From NCBI GenBank assembly GCA_024761205.1, contig JAMASS010000005.1:1-64000 (forward strand): DNA of 64,000 bases, given 5' to 3'. The position numbers and the translations under genes were made by a program. The notes beneath the pieces were generated by a model. It was not told the DNA's origin. It did no database searches and saw nothing but the letters and a program-made list of their open reading frames with translations. Of this stretch, positions 16,795-25,692 are shown piece by piece. Position 1 is the first letter of the stretch. The number at the start of each line of letters is the position of its first letter. The stretch is from Limisphaerales bacterium. GTDB lineage: Bacteria > Verrucomicrobiota > Verrucomicrobiia > Limisphaerales > AAA164-E04.

Positions 16795-17961
16795 ATGAGT
16801 GACAAAACCGACAAAAAAGGCGAAGGCACACGAGTTTGGGTTTTACTTGTGCTTCTTTCGCTTGTCGGTCTGGTGGTGGGCATCAGGAGTTGTTCCCCCG
16901 ACCAGCCGAAGGAGGCGGCCGTCGAATCCGTTGAGCCGGAGGTGGCGGTCGCCACCAAACCGGTTGCAACAGACGACAGCGCCTGGCAGAAGATGCGGGA
17001 GCAGCTGAAAATCACACCGGATAAGCGGGAGGCAGACTGGAAGGCCAACTTTCCCTTCAAGGAAACTTACCATCCCACACTCAAATTCGATCCCGCCGCC
17101 ATGTTTGATCCGAACGACCCGGACACCTGGGAAGGTAAAAACTTTAACAAGTTCCAGCCGCTCATTGAGACACACGGATTCATGAAGAACTTCCACAACA
17201 ACGAGCGGCGTTTCAGCAAGGGCTTTCAGGACTTATATCACATTCTTGAGGAATACGGCCGCCATGAAAACCCGGAGGCAATGGCCAGTATTTTTGAAAC
17301 CCTTAGCGATTATCACTGGGAGGCGTCACATCCGCCCGACACTGTCGCAATGAGGAAGAAATACATTGATGAGGAAGGCAAACTATACAATCCGCTGACC
17401 GGAGAGCGTCTTTTCAAGATGGTGCCTATTACAGCAACCCGCAATCTTCAGGGTGAAGAAATCCCGCCCCTTACCTGGGGGCAAATGGCAGAGAGAAGCG
17501 CCAGAGGCATCGTCGGCCATTTGATGTCGGACAGAACATGGCCGATAAAGGAAGGCATGCTGGAGGAGGAGGCGATAGCCTTGCGGGATCGCATTATTGC
17601 GGAGATTGATCCGGCGGATGTTCCGGGAGGCGATGCCTTTGCTTATGATGAGCAGTATGAGCTCGAATTGAAGCCGGGCGATTCTTTGCTGGTGCCCTAT
17701 GAGGGCTGGATAGAGGCGTATTGGAAGTTTATGGAGGAGAAGTTGCCGCCCATTGTGGAGATCGGTCGTCAGGAGCAAGCCGAAATGGCCGCCCGGGCCT
17801 TTCTGGATTTTCTGAAAAGAAATCCTCTCCCACCTAAGATGGCACGAGAAAGGCTCCGGCACTTGGAAAACCTTCCCAATCCTCCCACCGGGGAGGGGCA
17901 TCAAGCCGTCCTTGAGTATTTGAGGAGTTTGGGGAACCAGCCCACACCCACTAGTCAATAG
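16795..17961 (+). CDS. Membrane-anchored protein of unknown family (paralogue of the 30,634 relic)
   Basis: 388 residues. A single N-terminal membrane segment (TRVWVLLVLLSLVGLVVGI) is followed by an acidic linker and a large, probably periplasmic, helical domain. Landmarks: WKANFPFKETYHP near residue 82, RRFSKGFQDLYHILEEYGR near 140, ASIFETLSDYHWEASHPPD, PPLTWGQMAERSARG and SLLVPYEGWIEAYWKFMEE. The same landmarks in the same order occur in the interrupted gene at 30,634-31,845, so this is a small paralogous family. No known domain. The spacing of 32 bases to the secreted protein upstream suggests co-expression. Confidence 0.75.
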   Translation: MSDKTDKKGEGTRVWVLLVLLSLVGLVVGIRSCSPDQPKEAAVESVEPEVAVATKPVATDDSAWQKMREQLKITPDKREADWKANFPFKETYHPTLKFDPAAMFDPNDPDTWEGKNFNKFQPLIETHGFMKNFHNNERRFSKGFQDLYHILEEYGRHENPEAMASIFETLSDYHWEASHPPDTVAMRKKYIDEEGKLYNPLTGERLFKMVPITATRNLQGEEIPPLTWGQMAERSARGIVGHLMSDRTWPIKEGMLEEEAIALRDRIIAEIDPADVPGGDAFAYDEQYELELKPGDSLLVPYEGWIEAYWKFMEEKLPPIVEIGRQEQAEMAARAFLDFLKRNPLPPKMARERLRHLENLPNPPTGEGHQAVLEYLRSLGNQPTPTSQ

Positions 17962-18026
17962 ACCTTTGGTCGTTTCGCATCCCATCCGCCCGCTCCGCTT
18001 TTCCGGGGTGGGCTTTTCTTTTGCTG

Positions 18027-19067
18027 ATGGCAGCGGATTCTGCGAAGCTGGTTGAGTCGTATGTTTTTCCAGCCTCGGTCATGGCAACCGACTTTCCCAA
18101 CTGGCTTTACAGTTTGATCTTCGCCGGGGCGGCTTTAGCCAGCGCCGGCAGTGTTCGCTTCTGGACCGAACGCGCCCGAGCATGGGGACTTCTGGATCAG
18201 CCAGGCCACCGCAAAATTCACGCTAACCCGATTCCTTTGGCGGGCGGGCTTATCGTGACCACCGGGCTGCTTGCCCCTCTTTTTTTCGCCATCGTCCTCA
18301 TGAATGTCTCCCTTTTGGGTGACTCCCTCACGGCACTCTCGACTTACGGATTGGAACAGCGATCACTCCAACTTGGCACTCTAATCACCGGTGCGGTCGG
18401 TCTCTTGATCCTGGGAATTGTCGACGATCTCAAGGCGCTGTCTGCCGTCACCAAATTCGGGATTCAATTCCTAATAGCGACCGCCGTTACTTTGACCGGA
18501 ACGCGAATCACACTCTTCATGCCCGAAGCTATTGTGAGCTACGCGATCACCATTCTCTGGATATTGACCCTGGTCAATGCCTTCAACTTCACCGACAACA
18601 TGAATGGGCTCTGCACGGGGCTCGCCACCATCAGCGCGTTTGTCTTCGGGATTCATGCGGCACTTCCGGGCCACTATCTGGTCGCCTCACTTGGATTCCT
18701 CATCGCCGGGGCTCTGGCCGGATTTCTCCCCTTTAACTTTCCGAAGGCCCGAGCATTCCTGGGCGATTCCGGAAGCCACTTGACCGGATATTTGATCGCT
18801 GTCCTTGGCATCCTGCCTCACTATTATCATGAAGTCGGTCAAAGCAAGATTGTCGTGGTCTCGCCCTTACTAATTGTTGGCGGCGTCTTGGCCGACATGG
18901 TTTGGATCGTTGCCTACCGACTCAGGCACAAGAGACCCCTCTACATTGGCGACACCAACCATCTCTCCCATCAACTCGTAAAAAAAGGTTTCACCGAACA
19001 ACAGTCCGTCAAAATGCTCTGGTTGCTGCATGCACTGATCGCGGTGAGTTCCTTTCTTTTGCTTTGA
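18027..19067 (+). CDS. MraY/WecA-family undecaprenyl-phosphate sugar-phosphate transferase
   Basis: About 346 residues from ATG 18027 (ATG 18081 is an alternative start). A multi-pass membrane enzyme of the polyprenyl-phosphate HexNAc-1-P transferase superfamily. Family motifs are all present: DQPGHRKIHANPIPLAGGL, LGIVDDLKALS with the catalytic Asp pair, NAFNFTDNMNGLCTG, and FLGDSGSHLTGYL. The NAFNFxDNMNGL form and the lack of MraY-specific neighbours favour the WecA/TagO-like branch, which starts O-antigen, teichoic-type or capsular glycan. It converges on the rng-mre operon. Confidence 0.87.
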   Translation: MAADSAKLVESYVFPASVMATDFPNWLYSLIFAGAALASAGSVRFWTERARAWGLLDQPGHRKIHANPIPLAGGLIVTTGLLAPLFFAIVLMNVSLLGDSLTALSTYGLEQRSLQLGTLITGAVGLLILGIVDDLKALSAVTKFGIQFLIATAVTLTGTRITLFMPEAIVSYAITILWILTLVNAFNFTDNMNGLCTGLATISAFVFGIHAALPGHYLVASLGFLIAGALAGFLPFNFPKARAFLGDSGSHLTGYLIAVLGILPHYYHEVGQSKIVVVSPLLIVGGVLADMVWIVAYRLRHKRPLYIGDTNHLSHQLVKKGFTEQQSVKMLWLLHALIAVSSFLLL

Positions 19068-19088
19068 ATAAACCCATTAAAATGAAAA

Positions 19089-19116
19089 AGCCCTCGCCAG
19101 GGATAAGGTGAGGGCT
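19089..19116 (-). terminator. Terminator of the mreB-rng operon
   Basis: A 10-bp stem (AGCCCTCGCC at 19089-19098 with GGTGAGGGCT at 19107-19116, one G-T pair) and an 8-base loop. On the minus strand it is followed by CTTTTTCATTTT, so it best ends the transcript of rng. It may also slow plus-strand transcription from the MraY-like gene. Confidence 0.8.
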
Positions 19117-19144
19117 GGAATCAATCGCTATTTAGAAGGATCGA

Positions 19145-21136
19145 TCAAGACTGGATCTGACTGGCCAACTCGCGATTTGTTCGCAAGTCTAGGATCTTGA
19201 ACTCCTCGGCATGAAAGTTGGGATCGGACCGGAAAGATAGTTTGCCAAAGTACTGTTTCTCGAGTCCGATGATAAACTTCTCGTCCTCGTTGCGCAGCCG
19301 GTTGTAGATGGTTGGGTTGACCACGATCATCAGTTGGTAATCCGATTTGTCACGCTCGCGTCTCTTTAAGATCTCGCCGACCTTCCGTTGAATCTCAACA
19401 CTCATGGTCAGCGAACTCTTTACATGCCCCCGTCCTTGGCAGTAAGGACAGTCATCATAAGCCGTGGCCTTCATACTCTCCGAGTGCCGTTGCCGCGTCA
19501 TTTCCATCAGGCCGAGTTGAGAAATCGGCAACACATGAGTCTTTGCCTTGTCATTTCGCAGACATTCCTTCACTCGCTGATAGACGCTTTGTTGATCCTT
19601 CCGAGACTTCATGTCGATAAAATCCAAAATGATGAGCCCTCCCATGTTCCGCAGTCGCAATTGGCGGCAGATCTCCTCCGCAGCCGCCAAATTCACTTTG
19701 CAGATGGCGGAATCCGAATCCTCGTCCGAGCTCTTATGCCGCCCAGTATTCACATCAATTGCCACCAATGCCTCGGTTTCATCAATGACGATATAGCCAC
19801 CGCTCTTTAGATAAACTTGCCGGGAAAAGGCGCTCTCGATCTGACGTGAGATTCCGAAACGATCGAAAATCGGCTGCGACTCTCGATAATACTTAACCTT
19901 CCTTGCGGAGCGCTCGGAAATCTGCCCGATCTTGTTTCGAATCCGATCATATTCGCTGGCTGTGTCGACCACGATCCGTTCAACATCTTCCGTCAGGAAA
20001 TCCCTCACGGTTCGCTCCACAAGATCCGGTTCCTTATACACACACTGCGGCGTCGGTTTCGAATTGATTGTCTCACGAATCTGTTCCCACTCCTCCAGGA
20101 GAATGGCCAAGTCCCGCACAAAGTAGCGTGCCTTTTGCTCCTGGCCCGCTGTCCGCATGATCACTCCCATTCCCTCTGGCAAGGTCAGTTTCCTGACAAT
20201 CTGCTTGAGTCTTTGGCGTTCCACCTGCGATTCGATCTTACGCGAGATACCGCTTTGATCGGAAGTCGGCAAGAGCACGAGATAACGCCCGGGAATCGCC
20301 AGATTCGTCGTTACTCGAGGTCCCTTGGTTCCAATCGGTCCCTTGGTGACTTGAACCACAATTTCCGAGCCTACCGGATACAAACGAGGAACATCCTTGT
20401 GGGTGATCTTTGGTTCCTGTTGTTTCTTTGGTCCGCGCTCGACAATCTCAACCCCACTATCAAAGCTATTGGGGACGATGTCCCAGTAGTGAAGAAACGC
20501 GTTTTTACCGAAGCCAATATCAACGAACGCCGCCTTGAGATCATCCTCCAGGTTCTTGACCCGCCCCTTGTAGATGCTACCGACTTGGCGGTCGGCGCTT
20601 GTCCGTTCGATGTTGAAATTCTCAAGTCGGCCTTCAATCAGAATCGCCACCCGGGTCTCCAACGACTCCGAATTGACCACCAACTCCTTGTGAGACCGTT
20701 GAACCGGACGGATCATTCGTTTCACTTTTGAAATCACCGTGTCCGCGGCAACCCGCAGTGAACCGACAATTCCCTTCGGTTTTTCGTCCGGCACCAGCAC
20801 TGGCGCGAAGGACTCATCCTCCCTTTTACCGTCTCTCCGCTTTGAACGGTGCCCCCGCCTCGGTGACGTCCGCTGCGCAGTCTTGGCCTCCGCCTTGAGC
20901 TCGGCATTGGTGGCGTCCGGTGGCACGCCTGCCGCAATGTTCTCCGACCGCTGGATTTCCCGCGCATGGCGAGTCTGATCGAATACCAGCTCTTCATCGG
21001 GTTCTTTTTTCCCGATGGCAATGGCCCGAGCCTTGGCGGCCGCCCGGTTCGGATGTCGATTTCGGTTGGCTAGGCCGCCGCTAGGACGAAACCGCATACT
21101 GCCGCGTCGCCTCCCTGAAGATTTTCTTTCACTCAT
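19145..21136 (-). CDS. rng: Ribonuclease E/G family endoribonuclease
   Basis: 663 residues. The catalytic half has the S1 domain (GSIYKGRVKNLEDDLKAAFV, then DIGFGKNAFLH), the DNase-I-like site with Asp in LVAIDVNTGRHKS near residue 460 and LIILDFIDM near 505, and the zinc-link CPYCQGRGH near 565. It processes rRNA and mRNA. It differs from the 490-residue RNase G by a basic, low-complexity N-terminal extension of about 170 residues (Arg/Lys/Ala/Glu-rich), placed before the catalytic core rather than after it as in E. coli RNase E. It is the last gene of the mre operon, a linkage known in several phyla, 13 bases after rodA. Confidence 0.92.
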   Translation of the reverse strand: MSERKSSGRRRGSMRFRPSGGLANRNRHPNRAAAKARAIAIGKKEPDEELVFDQTRHAREIQRSENIAAGVPPDATNAELKAEAKTAQRTSPRRGHRSKRRDGKREDESFAPVLVPDEKPKGIVGSLRVAADTVISKVKRMIRPVQRSHKELVVNSESLETRVAILIEGRLENFNIERTSADRQVGSIYKGRVKNLEDDLKAAFVDIGFGKNAFLHYWDIVPNSFDSGVEIVERGPKKQQEPKITHKDVPRLYPVGSEIVVQVTKGPIGTKGPRVTTNLAIPGRYLVLLPTSDQSGISRKIESQVERQRLKQIVRKLTLPEGMGVIMRTAGQEQKARYFVRDLAILLEEWEQIRETINSKPTPQCVYKEPDLVERTVRDFLTEDVERIVVDTASEYDRIRNKIGQISERSARKVKYYRESQPIFDRFGISRQIESAFSRQVYLKSGGYIVIDETEALVAIDVNTGRHKSSDEDSDSAICKVNLAAAEEICRQLRLRNMGGLIILDFIDMKSRKDQQSVYQRVKECLRNDKAKTHVLPISQLGLMEMTRQRHSESMKATAYDDCPYCQGRGHVKSSLTMSVEIQRKVGEILKRRERDKSDYQLMIVVNPTIYNRLRNEDEKFIIGLEKQYFGKLSFRSDPNFHAEEFKILDLRTNRELASQIQS

Positions 21137-21148
21137 ACTAAATTATGC

Positions 21149-22345
21149 TCAATAGCTTCTACGATGTATGTAAATATTTTCCAACAGCCCGATCGACAGC
21201 AGGAAACACAAGACCGAAGACCCTCCATCACTCAGCAGAGGCAACGGCAGTCCCGTCACGGGCATGATTCTGATATTCATGCCGATATTGATGAACACAT
21301 GGCTAAACCAGAGCGTCACCACTCCAACGGCCATGGCCTTTCCCAATCGGTCTCGCGCGTTACAGGCCACGCGCCACCCGCTGAATATAAGGAGACCATA
21401 GAGGGCGAGAACACCGATGCTACCGACGAATCCTTTCTCCTCGGCAATCACAGAGAAAATGAAGTCATTGTGAGCGACCCCTCGAGGCAAATAGCCCAAG
21501 GTGTTCTGTGTTCCTTGCTGCCAGCCCTTACCGGCCCACCCGCCCGAGCCAACCGAAATAAGCGCCTGTTCAATGTTGTAAGAGAACTTACTTCGTTCTC
21601 GTTCCGCGGTTCTTCGCTCCTCTGATGTCGCATCGGAGGGAGCAAAGCTAAGTCCGAAATAAACTCTTAGCCGGTTCTTCTGGTATTCCTCCAATTGGAC
21701 AAATTGAAGACTCTCTGGAGCAAACAAAACATCAGCGACCGTTAAACCGACCACCGACACTCCAAGACCGATTACCCGCAACAAATAATACCAAGGGATG
21801 CCAGAGACAAACATCATGGCAAACCCAACCGGCAACAGCACGATCGCCGAACCCAAATCAGGTTCGATCAGGATCAATCCAAACGGAAGCAGCATCATCG
21901 CCAAGGCTTTGACAAACACCGCTGGCAAGCGGAGTTCATTCAGAGGACGACTCAGGAAGTTCGCTAACAAACAAATGAGCGCCAACTTGGCAAACTCCGA
22001 AGGTTGAAAATTAATGAAACCCAGAGGTATCCATCGCTGCACGCCAGCCACCGGTGCGAACAAAAATACGAGCAGCAAAAAGCCAATCGCAATCCAATAA
22101 AGCACCAAAGACCAGCGGGCAATCAAACGGTAATCAACCAGACAAATCGCCGCCGCCAACGCAGCACCCAAAACCGCAGCAAACAGCTGCTTCACATACC
22201 GCTCCTGGTACCAAGCCAAGGAATCCGTCAATAAGCGTCCCGAGGTCGCGCTGTAGATAAAGGCCGCCCCCATCAACACAAGCCCTAAAGCCACGATCAG
22301 CATGACCCACTCTATCTTCGGGTAAACTTTAGTTGATTGACTCAC
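21149..22345 (-). CDS. rodA: Rod-shape SEDS glycosyltransferase RodA
   Basis: About 398 residues from a GTG at 22345 (a TTG at 22357 is also open). A polytopic SEDS-family peptidoglycan polymerase working with PBP2. Motifs: GVQRWIPLGFINFQPSEFAK, PFGLILIEPDLGSAIVLLP with the essential Glu-Pro-Asp, and near the C-terminus MNIRIMPVTGLPLPLLSDGG. The coding region overlaps the end of mrdA, so translation is probably coupled. The large extracytoplasmic loop around residues 210-270 is rich in charged residues. Inner membrane. Confidence 0.95.
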   Translation of the reverse strand: MSQSTKVYPKIEWVMLIVALGLVLMGAAFIYSATSGRLLTDSLAWYQERYVKQLFAAVLGAALAAAICLVDYRLIARWSLVLYWIAIGFLLLVFLFAPVAGVQRWIPLGFINFQPSEFAKLALICLLANFLSRPLNELRLPAVFVKALAMMLLPFGLILIEPDLGSAIVLLPVGFAMMFVSGIPWYYLLRVIGLGVSVVGLTVADVLFAPESLQFVQLEEYQKNRLRVYFGLSFAPSDATSEERRTAERERSKFSYNIEQALISVGSGGWAGKGWQQGTQNTLGYLPRGVAHNDFIFSVIAEEKGFVGSIGVLALYGLLIFSGWRVACNARDRLGKAMAVGVVTLWFSHVFINIGMNIRIMPVTGLPLPLLSDGGSSVLCFLLSIGLLENIYIHRRSY

Positions 22346-24272
22346 TCGACTGAACAATCCTGGCCAGCGGTCGCTCCCGCTGGCTGACCTCGGCAGAAAA
22401 ATCGAGATCCCTCAAAAACTCATAAATCTCCTGGGCGACCGGAGCACAGCTCGTTCGACCAGAAATTCCGTCAACGACGAGCACCACCACGGCATAGCGA
22501 GGATCCTCAACCGGCGCGAACGACGCGAACCAAGTGTCTTTGATCTTCCGATTGTCGATCCGTTTATTGGTCTCCGCTGTTCCGGTCTTCCCGCCAATGC
22601 CGAATCCGCTGATTCGCGCCAGACCACCGGTGCCCTCCATTTCCGAACGCCTCATGGCCTCGTGTACCGCCTCAAACACCTCTGGCGAAGCAGCCAAATG
22701 ACCGCGAACAACACCCCGTGGATAGACCCGGCCGGTCCGATCCGTTAGTAACCCCTGGGGCTCAACTCGCGCGGCAATTCGGGGTTTGTAAACCGTCCCC
22801 CTATTGGCTACCGCAGACACCATCACCGCCATCTGCAAAGGCGTCACCGCCACCGCACCCTGCCCAATACAAAGATTCGCAGTTTCCCCTGGATGCCAAC
22901 CCTTCCGAACATCCTCCATGGTCGGAAACATGCCCCTCAATTCTTGATAGGGCAAAAGCCCAGTCGCTTGGCCCAGGAAAAATTGATTCCCCCATTTGAT
23001 CAGCGGTTCGATACCGACTTCAAGCCCATGATGAATAAAGTAAGGATTGCTCGATTTCGCCAAAGCTCGATAAAAATCAAACGATCCCCGTCCGGCAGTA
23101 TCCTTAATCAAGCGTCCTTTGACTCGAATATAACCGAGGCTCTTAAATGGTTTCCTGGGATCCAGTCCTCCATCCTCAAGCAGCGCCATAGCGACGATGA
23201 TCTTGAAGATGGAGCCCGGCGCGTAGATTCCGTAGGAAGCTCGATTAAGCAGCGGGCGCAGCGTCTGGTGGTTTAATTCTGCCCAACGCTCTTGAGACAG
23301 TCGCCCAATAAACTCATTCGGATCATATGTCGGGGCGGAGGCCATCGCGAGCACATCACCATTTCGAACATCCATGACCACGACCGAGCCCATCACCTTC
23401 GGCCTCACCCCGCGGAGCGCCGATTCCGCCACTTCCTGAATACGCCGATCCAAGGTCAAATAAAGATTATCCCCCGGCACTTCGGGAAGCCAAATGTGTT
23501 CGGCTTGCCGATACATGAGATTGTTAATCAACACCGACTTCCCGCCCGGCTCACCCCGCAACACGTTATCATAAATGAGCTCGATGCCTGTTCGTCCTCG
23601 GTAATCCGGCTGATGATAGCTAAACTTAAACTCCTCCTCCGCTTCCTTGGGATCCGCCTTCCGCAGATAACCAATCAGGTGAGCTGCCAGCGACCCGCCT
23701 GGATAGTGCCTCAAAGATTGCAACTCCAGGTCCACACCCGGAATACGAGCGCCCTTCTCAACAAACCGAGCCACCTGTCCCCGAGTCAAGTTGCGGATGA
23801 TCGGAAGTGGTGCATAGAGATTATCCTCGTAGTGGCGCTCAAATTTTTGCCGATCCAGCCGCATTGGCTGATCCACCAACGCGGTCACTTCAAACCAGAT
23901 ATTGCTCACCACCGTATAACGGCAGCGCAACGCCAACTCATTCAACTGCGCCTTGGAATAAGATCTCTTAGCTCGTTCCCTTTTGAAGGACCTTTGAAAT
24001 AGCGGACGCAACTCCTCCAAATAAAGGACAATGCCATAATTCGGCCGATTGTCCGCCAAAAGCCGGCCATTACGATCCAGAATCTTACCCCGAATCGCCG
24101 GCACCCGAATCGTTCGATATGACTGCACCTCGCGGAAACGCTCATATTTCTCGAAGGAAACAATCTGCACATTCCAAAGACCTCCCAGAAGAATGAGGAA
24201 TCCCAAGATAAATATCCAAAATAGCCAGTGCATTCTGGCATCAGATTCCTGTAATCGATCAACAGAATACAT
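22329..24272 (-). CDS. mrdA: Penicillin-binding protein 2 (elongasome transpeptidase)
   Basis: 647 residues, the usual length for class B PBP2. One N-terminal membrane anchor (LFWIFILGFLILLGGLWNV) is followed by the pedestal domain with RGKILDRNGRLLADNRPNYG. The transpeptidase domain has the active-site SxxK in APGSIFKI (near residue 350), SxN in KSSNPYF (near 400) and KTG in GGKTGTAETNK (near 560). It cross-links peptidoglycan during side-wall growth with RodA. mreD ends two bases before its ATG. Confidence 0.95.
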   Translation of the reverse strand: MYSVDRLQESDARMHWLFWIFILGFLILLGGLWNVQIVSFEKYERFREVQSYRTIRVPAIRGKILDRNGRLLADNRPNYGIVLYLEELRPLFQRSFKRERAKRSYSKAQLNELALRCRYTVVSNIWFEVTALVDQPMRLDRQKFERHYEDNLYAPLPIIRNLTRGQVARFVEKGARIPGVDLELQSLRHYPGGSLAAHLIGYLRKADPKEAEEEFKFSYHQPDYRGRTGIELIYDNVLRGEPGGKSVLINNLMYRQAEHIWLPEVPGDNLYLTLDRRIQEVAESALRGVRPKVMGSVVVMDVRNGDVLAMASAPTYDPNEFIGRLSQERWAELNHQTLRPLLNRASYGIYAPGSIFKIIVAMALLEDGGLDPRKPFKSLGYIRVKGRLIKDTAGRGSFDFYRALAKSSNPYFIHHGLEVGIEPLIKWGNQFFLGQATGLLPYQELRGMFPTMEDVRKGWHPGETANLCIGQGAVAVTPLQMAVMVSAVANRGTVYKPRIAARVEPQGLLTDRTGRVYPRGVVRGHLAASPEVFEAVHEAMRRSEMEGTGGLARISGFGIGGKTGTAETNKRIDNRKIKDTWFASFAPVEDPRYAVVVLVVDGISGRTSCAPVAQEIYEFLRDLDFSAEVSQRERPLARIVQSSESIN

Positions 24273-24274
24273 AC

Positions 24275-24826
24275 CTAACCCCGGCCCCTTTTGATCTCCA
24301 CTTCGGAACGAAAACGAGAAAAAGGCTCCTCCTCAAAGGTCAACTCTGCCTCCAACCAATCGAACAGCAGAAAAATGAACGGTGAAAGAATAACCCCACT
24401 GACTCCAAGAACCCCGACATGCAACACAGTTCCCCAACCGGCCACCGGACTCAATCCAAGGCCCCAGAGAATCCCCAGATTCAGCACCGGACTGAGGGTG
24501 GCAACAGTGCCACCCACGGCTGCCTGCGCCAGCGCCTGGTCACGCAGAATGACTCCTCGAAGTCGGACGACCACAACCGCAGCTAAACTCAAAGACAGCA
24601 AACTCGTCCCAAGCGGAGTCGTCGACAGACCATCCAGCAATATGCCGGAAAATGCAGCCAGAGCAACTGCTCCAAACAGATCCCCTCGTAACGCCGCATA
24701 GGTGACCAGCACCGGAAGGACATCAATCCGCGTACCGAAGATCCCCTCCCGTGTCAGCCCTCGCCCTTCGACAAAGGCCATGAGCATCGCCATCACCAAC
24801 AAAAGAATGAATGTCACGCGATTCAC
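24275..24826 (-). CDS. mreD: Rod-shape determining protein MreD
   Basis: 183 residues starting with GTG at 24826, overlapping the mreC stop (GTGA), so translation is coupled. About five membrane segments, for example TFILLLVMAMLMAFVEG and AVALAAFSGILLDGLSTT, fit the MreD topology. Sequence conservation in this family is low and the assignment leans on size, topology and its place between mreC and mrdA. It helps couple MreB filaments to the wall enzymes. Confidence 0.88.
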   Translation of the reverse strand: MNRVTFILLLVMAMLMAFVEGRGLTREGIFGTRIDVLPVLVTYAALRGDLFGAVALAAFSGILLDGLSTTPLGTSLLSLSLAAVVVVRLRGVILRDQALAQAAVGGTVATLSPVLNLGILWGLGLSPVAGWGTVLHVGVLGVSGVILSPFIFLLFDWLEAELTFEEEPFSRFRSEVEIKRGRG

Positions 24827-25659
24827 GGCTGCCCATCCTGTTCACGCTCGTCCTGATCAACGATCACCCATATATAATCCAAGCGATCCAGGTTGACTTG
24901 CAAACGGACCCGCGCCTCGGCATAAAGGCCAAAATCATAAGATTGGCTGTCAATGAGATGACCAATCGGAATGCCTTTGGGAAAGACGCCTCCGGCACCA
25001 CTAGTCGCCACCTCGAGCCCCGGTTTCAAAGGGGCATCACTCGGCAGATGCTTCAGTTCCACGATGCGATGATTGAGCACTCCATCCGCACTTGGCGTTA
25101 CGATCCCCGGATGCCCTGACTCCAAGAGCATCGCTGCCACCCGACAATTCGGATCCCCCAGCAAAGCCACCCGAGATTGATGGCCGGAAACAGCAATAAC
25201 TTTCCCAACCAAACCCTGATCGGTTAACACGGGATCATCCACCCCGATCCCCTGTTTTTCACCCGCATCCAGGACAATGCTCCGCCACCAATTGACCGGA
25301 TCCTCAACAACCACCCGAGCCAGCCGAAGATCCCACGATTGGCGGGCCCTCCACTGCACCATCGCCCGCAATCGGGCATTCTCACGGAAGACCTCACTAG
25401 CCTGAAACGATTGAAGACGAATCTTACGGTTCTCCCGGCGGAGCCGGTCAATCTCCTCCAGCAACTGTGAGCGGGGGGTTAAGTAAGCACTCGACCGGTG
25501 CCCCACCTGTTCCACACCATTGGCAACACCGACGAGGGGGAGATAGGCCCAGCCCACCAACCGCTTCAACTGATCGTTAAGCCGCGAGGGGAGCAGGACC
25601 AAAATCAAGCCCAATCCCAACACTATTAAACTATATACGACTTTAGGCCGACGTAACAT
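24823..25659 (-). CDS. mreC: Rod-shape determining protein MreC
   Basis: 278 residues from the ATG at 25659, which has a GGAG four bases upstream; a TTG at 25692 is open but less likely. One membrane anchor (VVYSLIVLGLGLILVLLP) is followed by a coiled coil around residues 60-95 (LLEEIDRLRRENRKIRLQSF) and the beta-barrel domain with GLVGKVIAVSGHQSRVALL and TSGAGGVFPKGIPIG, typical of MreC. It bridges MreB inside with PBP2 and RodA outside. It follows mreB at 33 bases. Confidence 0.94.
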   Translation of the reverse strand: MLRRPKVVYSLIVLGLGLILVLLPSRLNDQLKRLVGWAYLPLVGVANGVEQVGHRSSAYLTPRSQLLEEIDRLRRENRKIRLQSFQASEVFRENARLRAMVQWRARQSWDLRLARVVVEDPVNWWRSIVLDAGEKQGIGVDDPVLTDQGLVGKVIAVSGHQSRVALLGDPNCRVAAMLLESGHPGIVTPSADGVLNHRIVELKHLPSDAPLKPGLEVATSGAGGVFPKGIPIGHLIDSQSYDFGLYAEARVRLQVNLDRLDYIWVIVDQDEREQDGQP

Positions 25660-25692
25660 TCCACTCCAAACCGCTTCGGAGCGAACGCACAA

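Noticed and set aside
17987-18020. Hairpin plus T-rich stretch after the 16,795 gene
   Set aside because: The stem is imperfect and the T run is broken (TTTTCTTTT); it may be a terminator but I could not support it well.
20135-20731. Long plus-strand frames antisense to rng, rodA, mrdA and carB (for example 20,135-20,731 and 29,133-30,107)
   Set aside because: They are shadows of well-supported minus-strand genes, with His/Arg-rich products.
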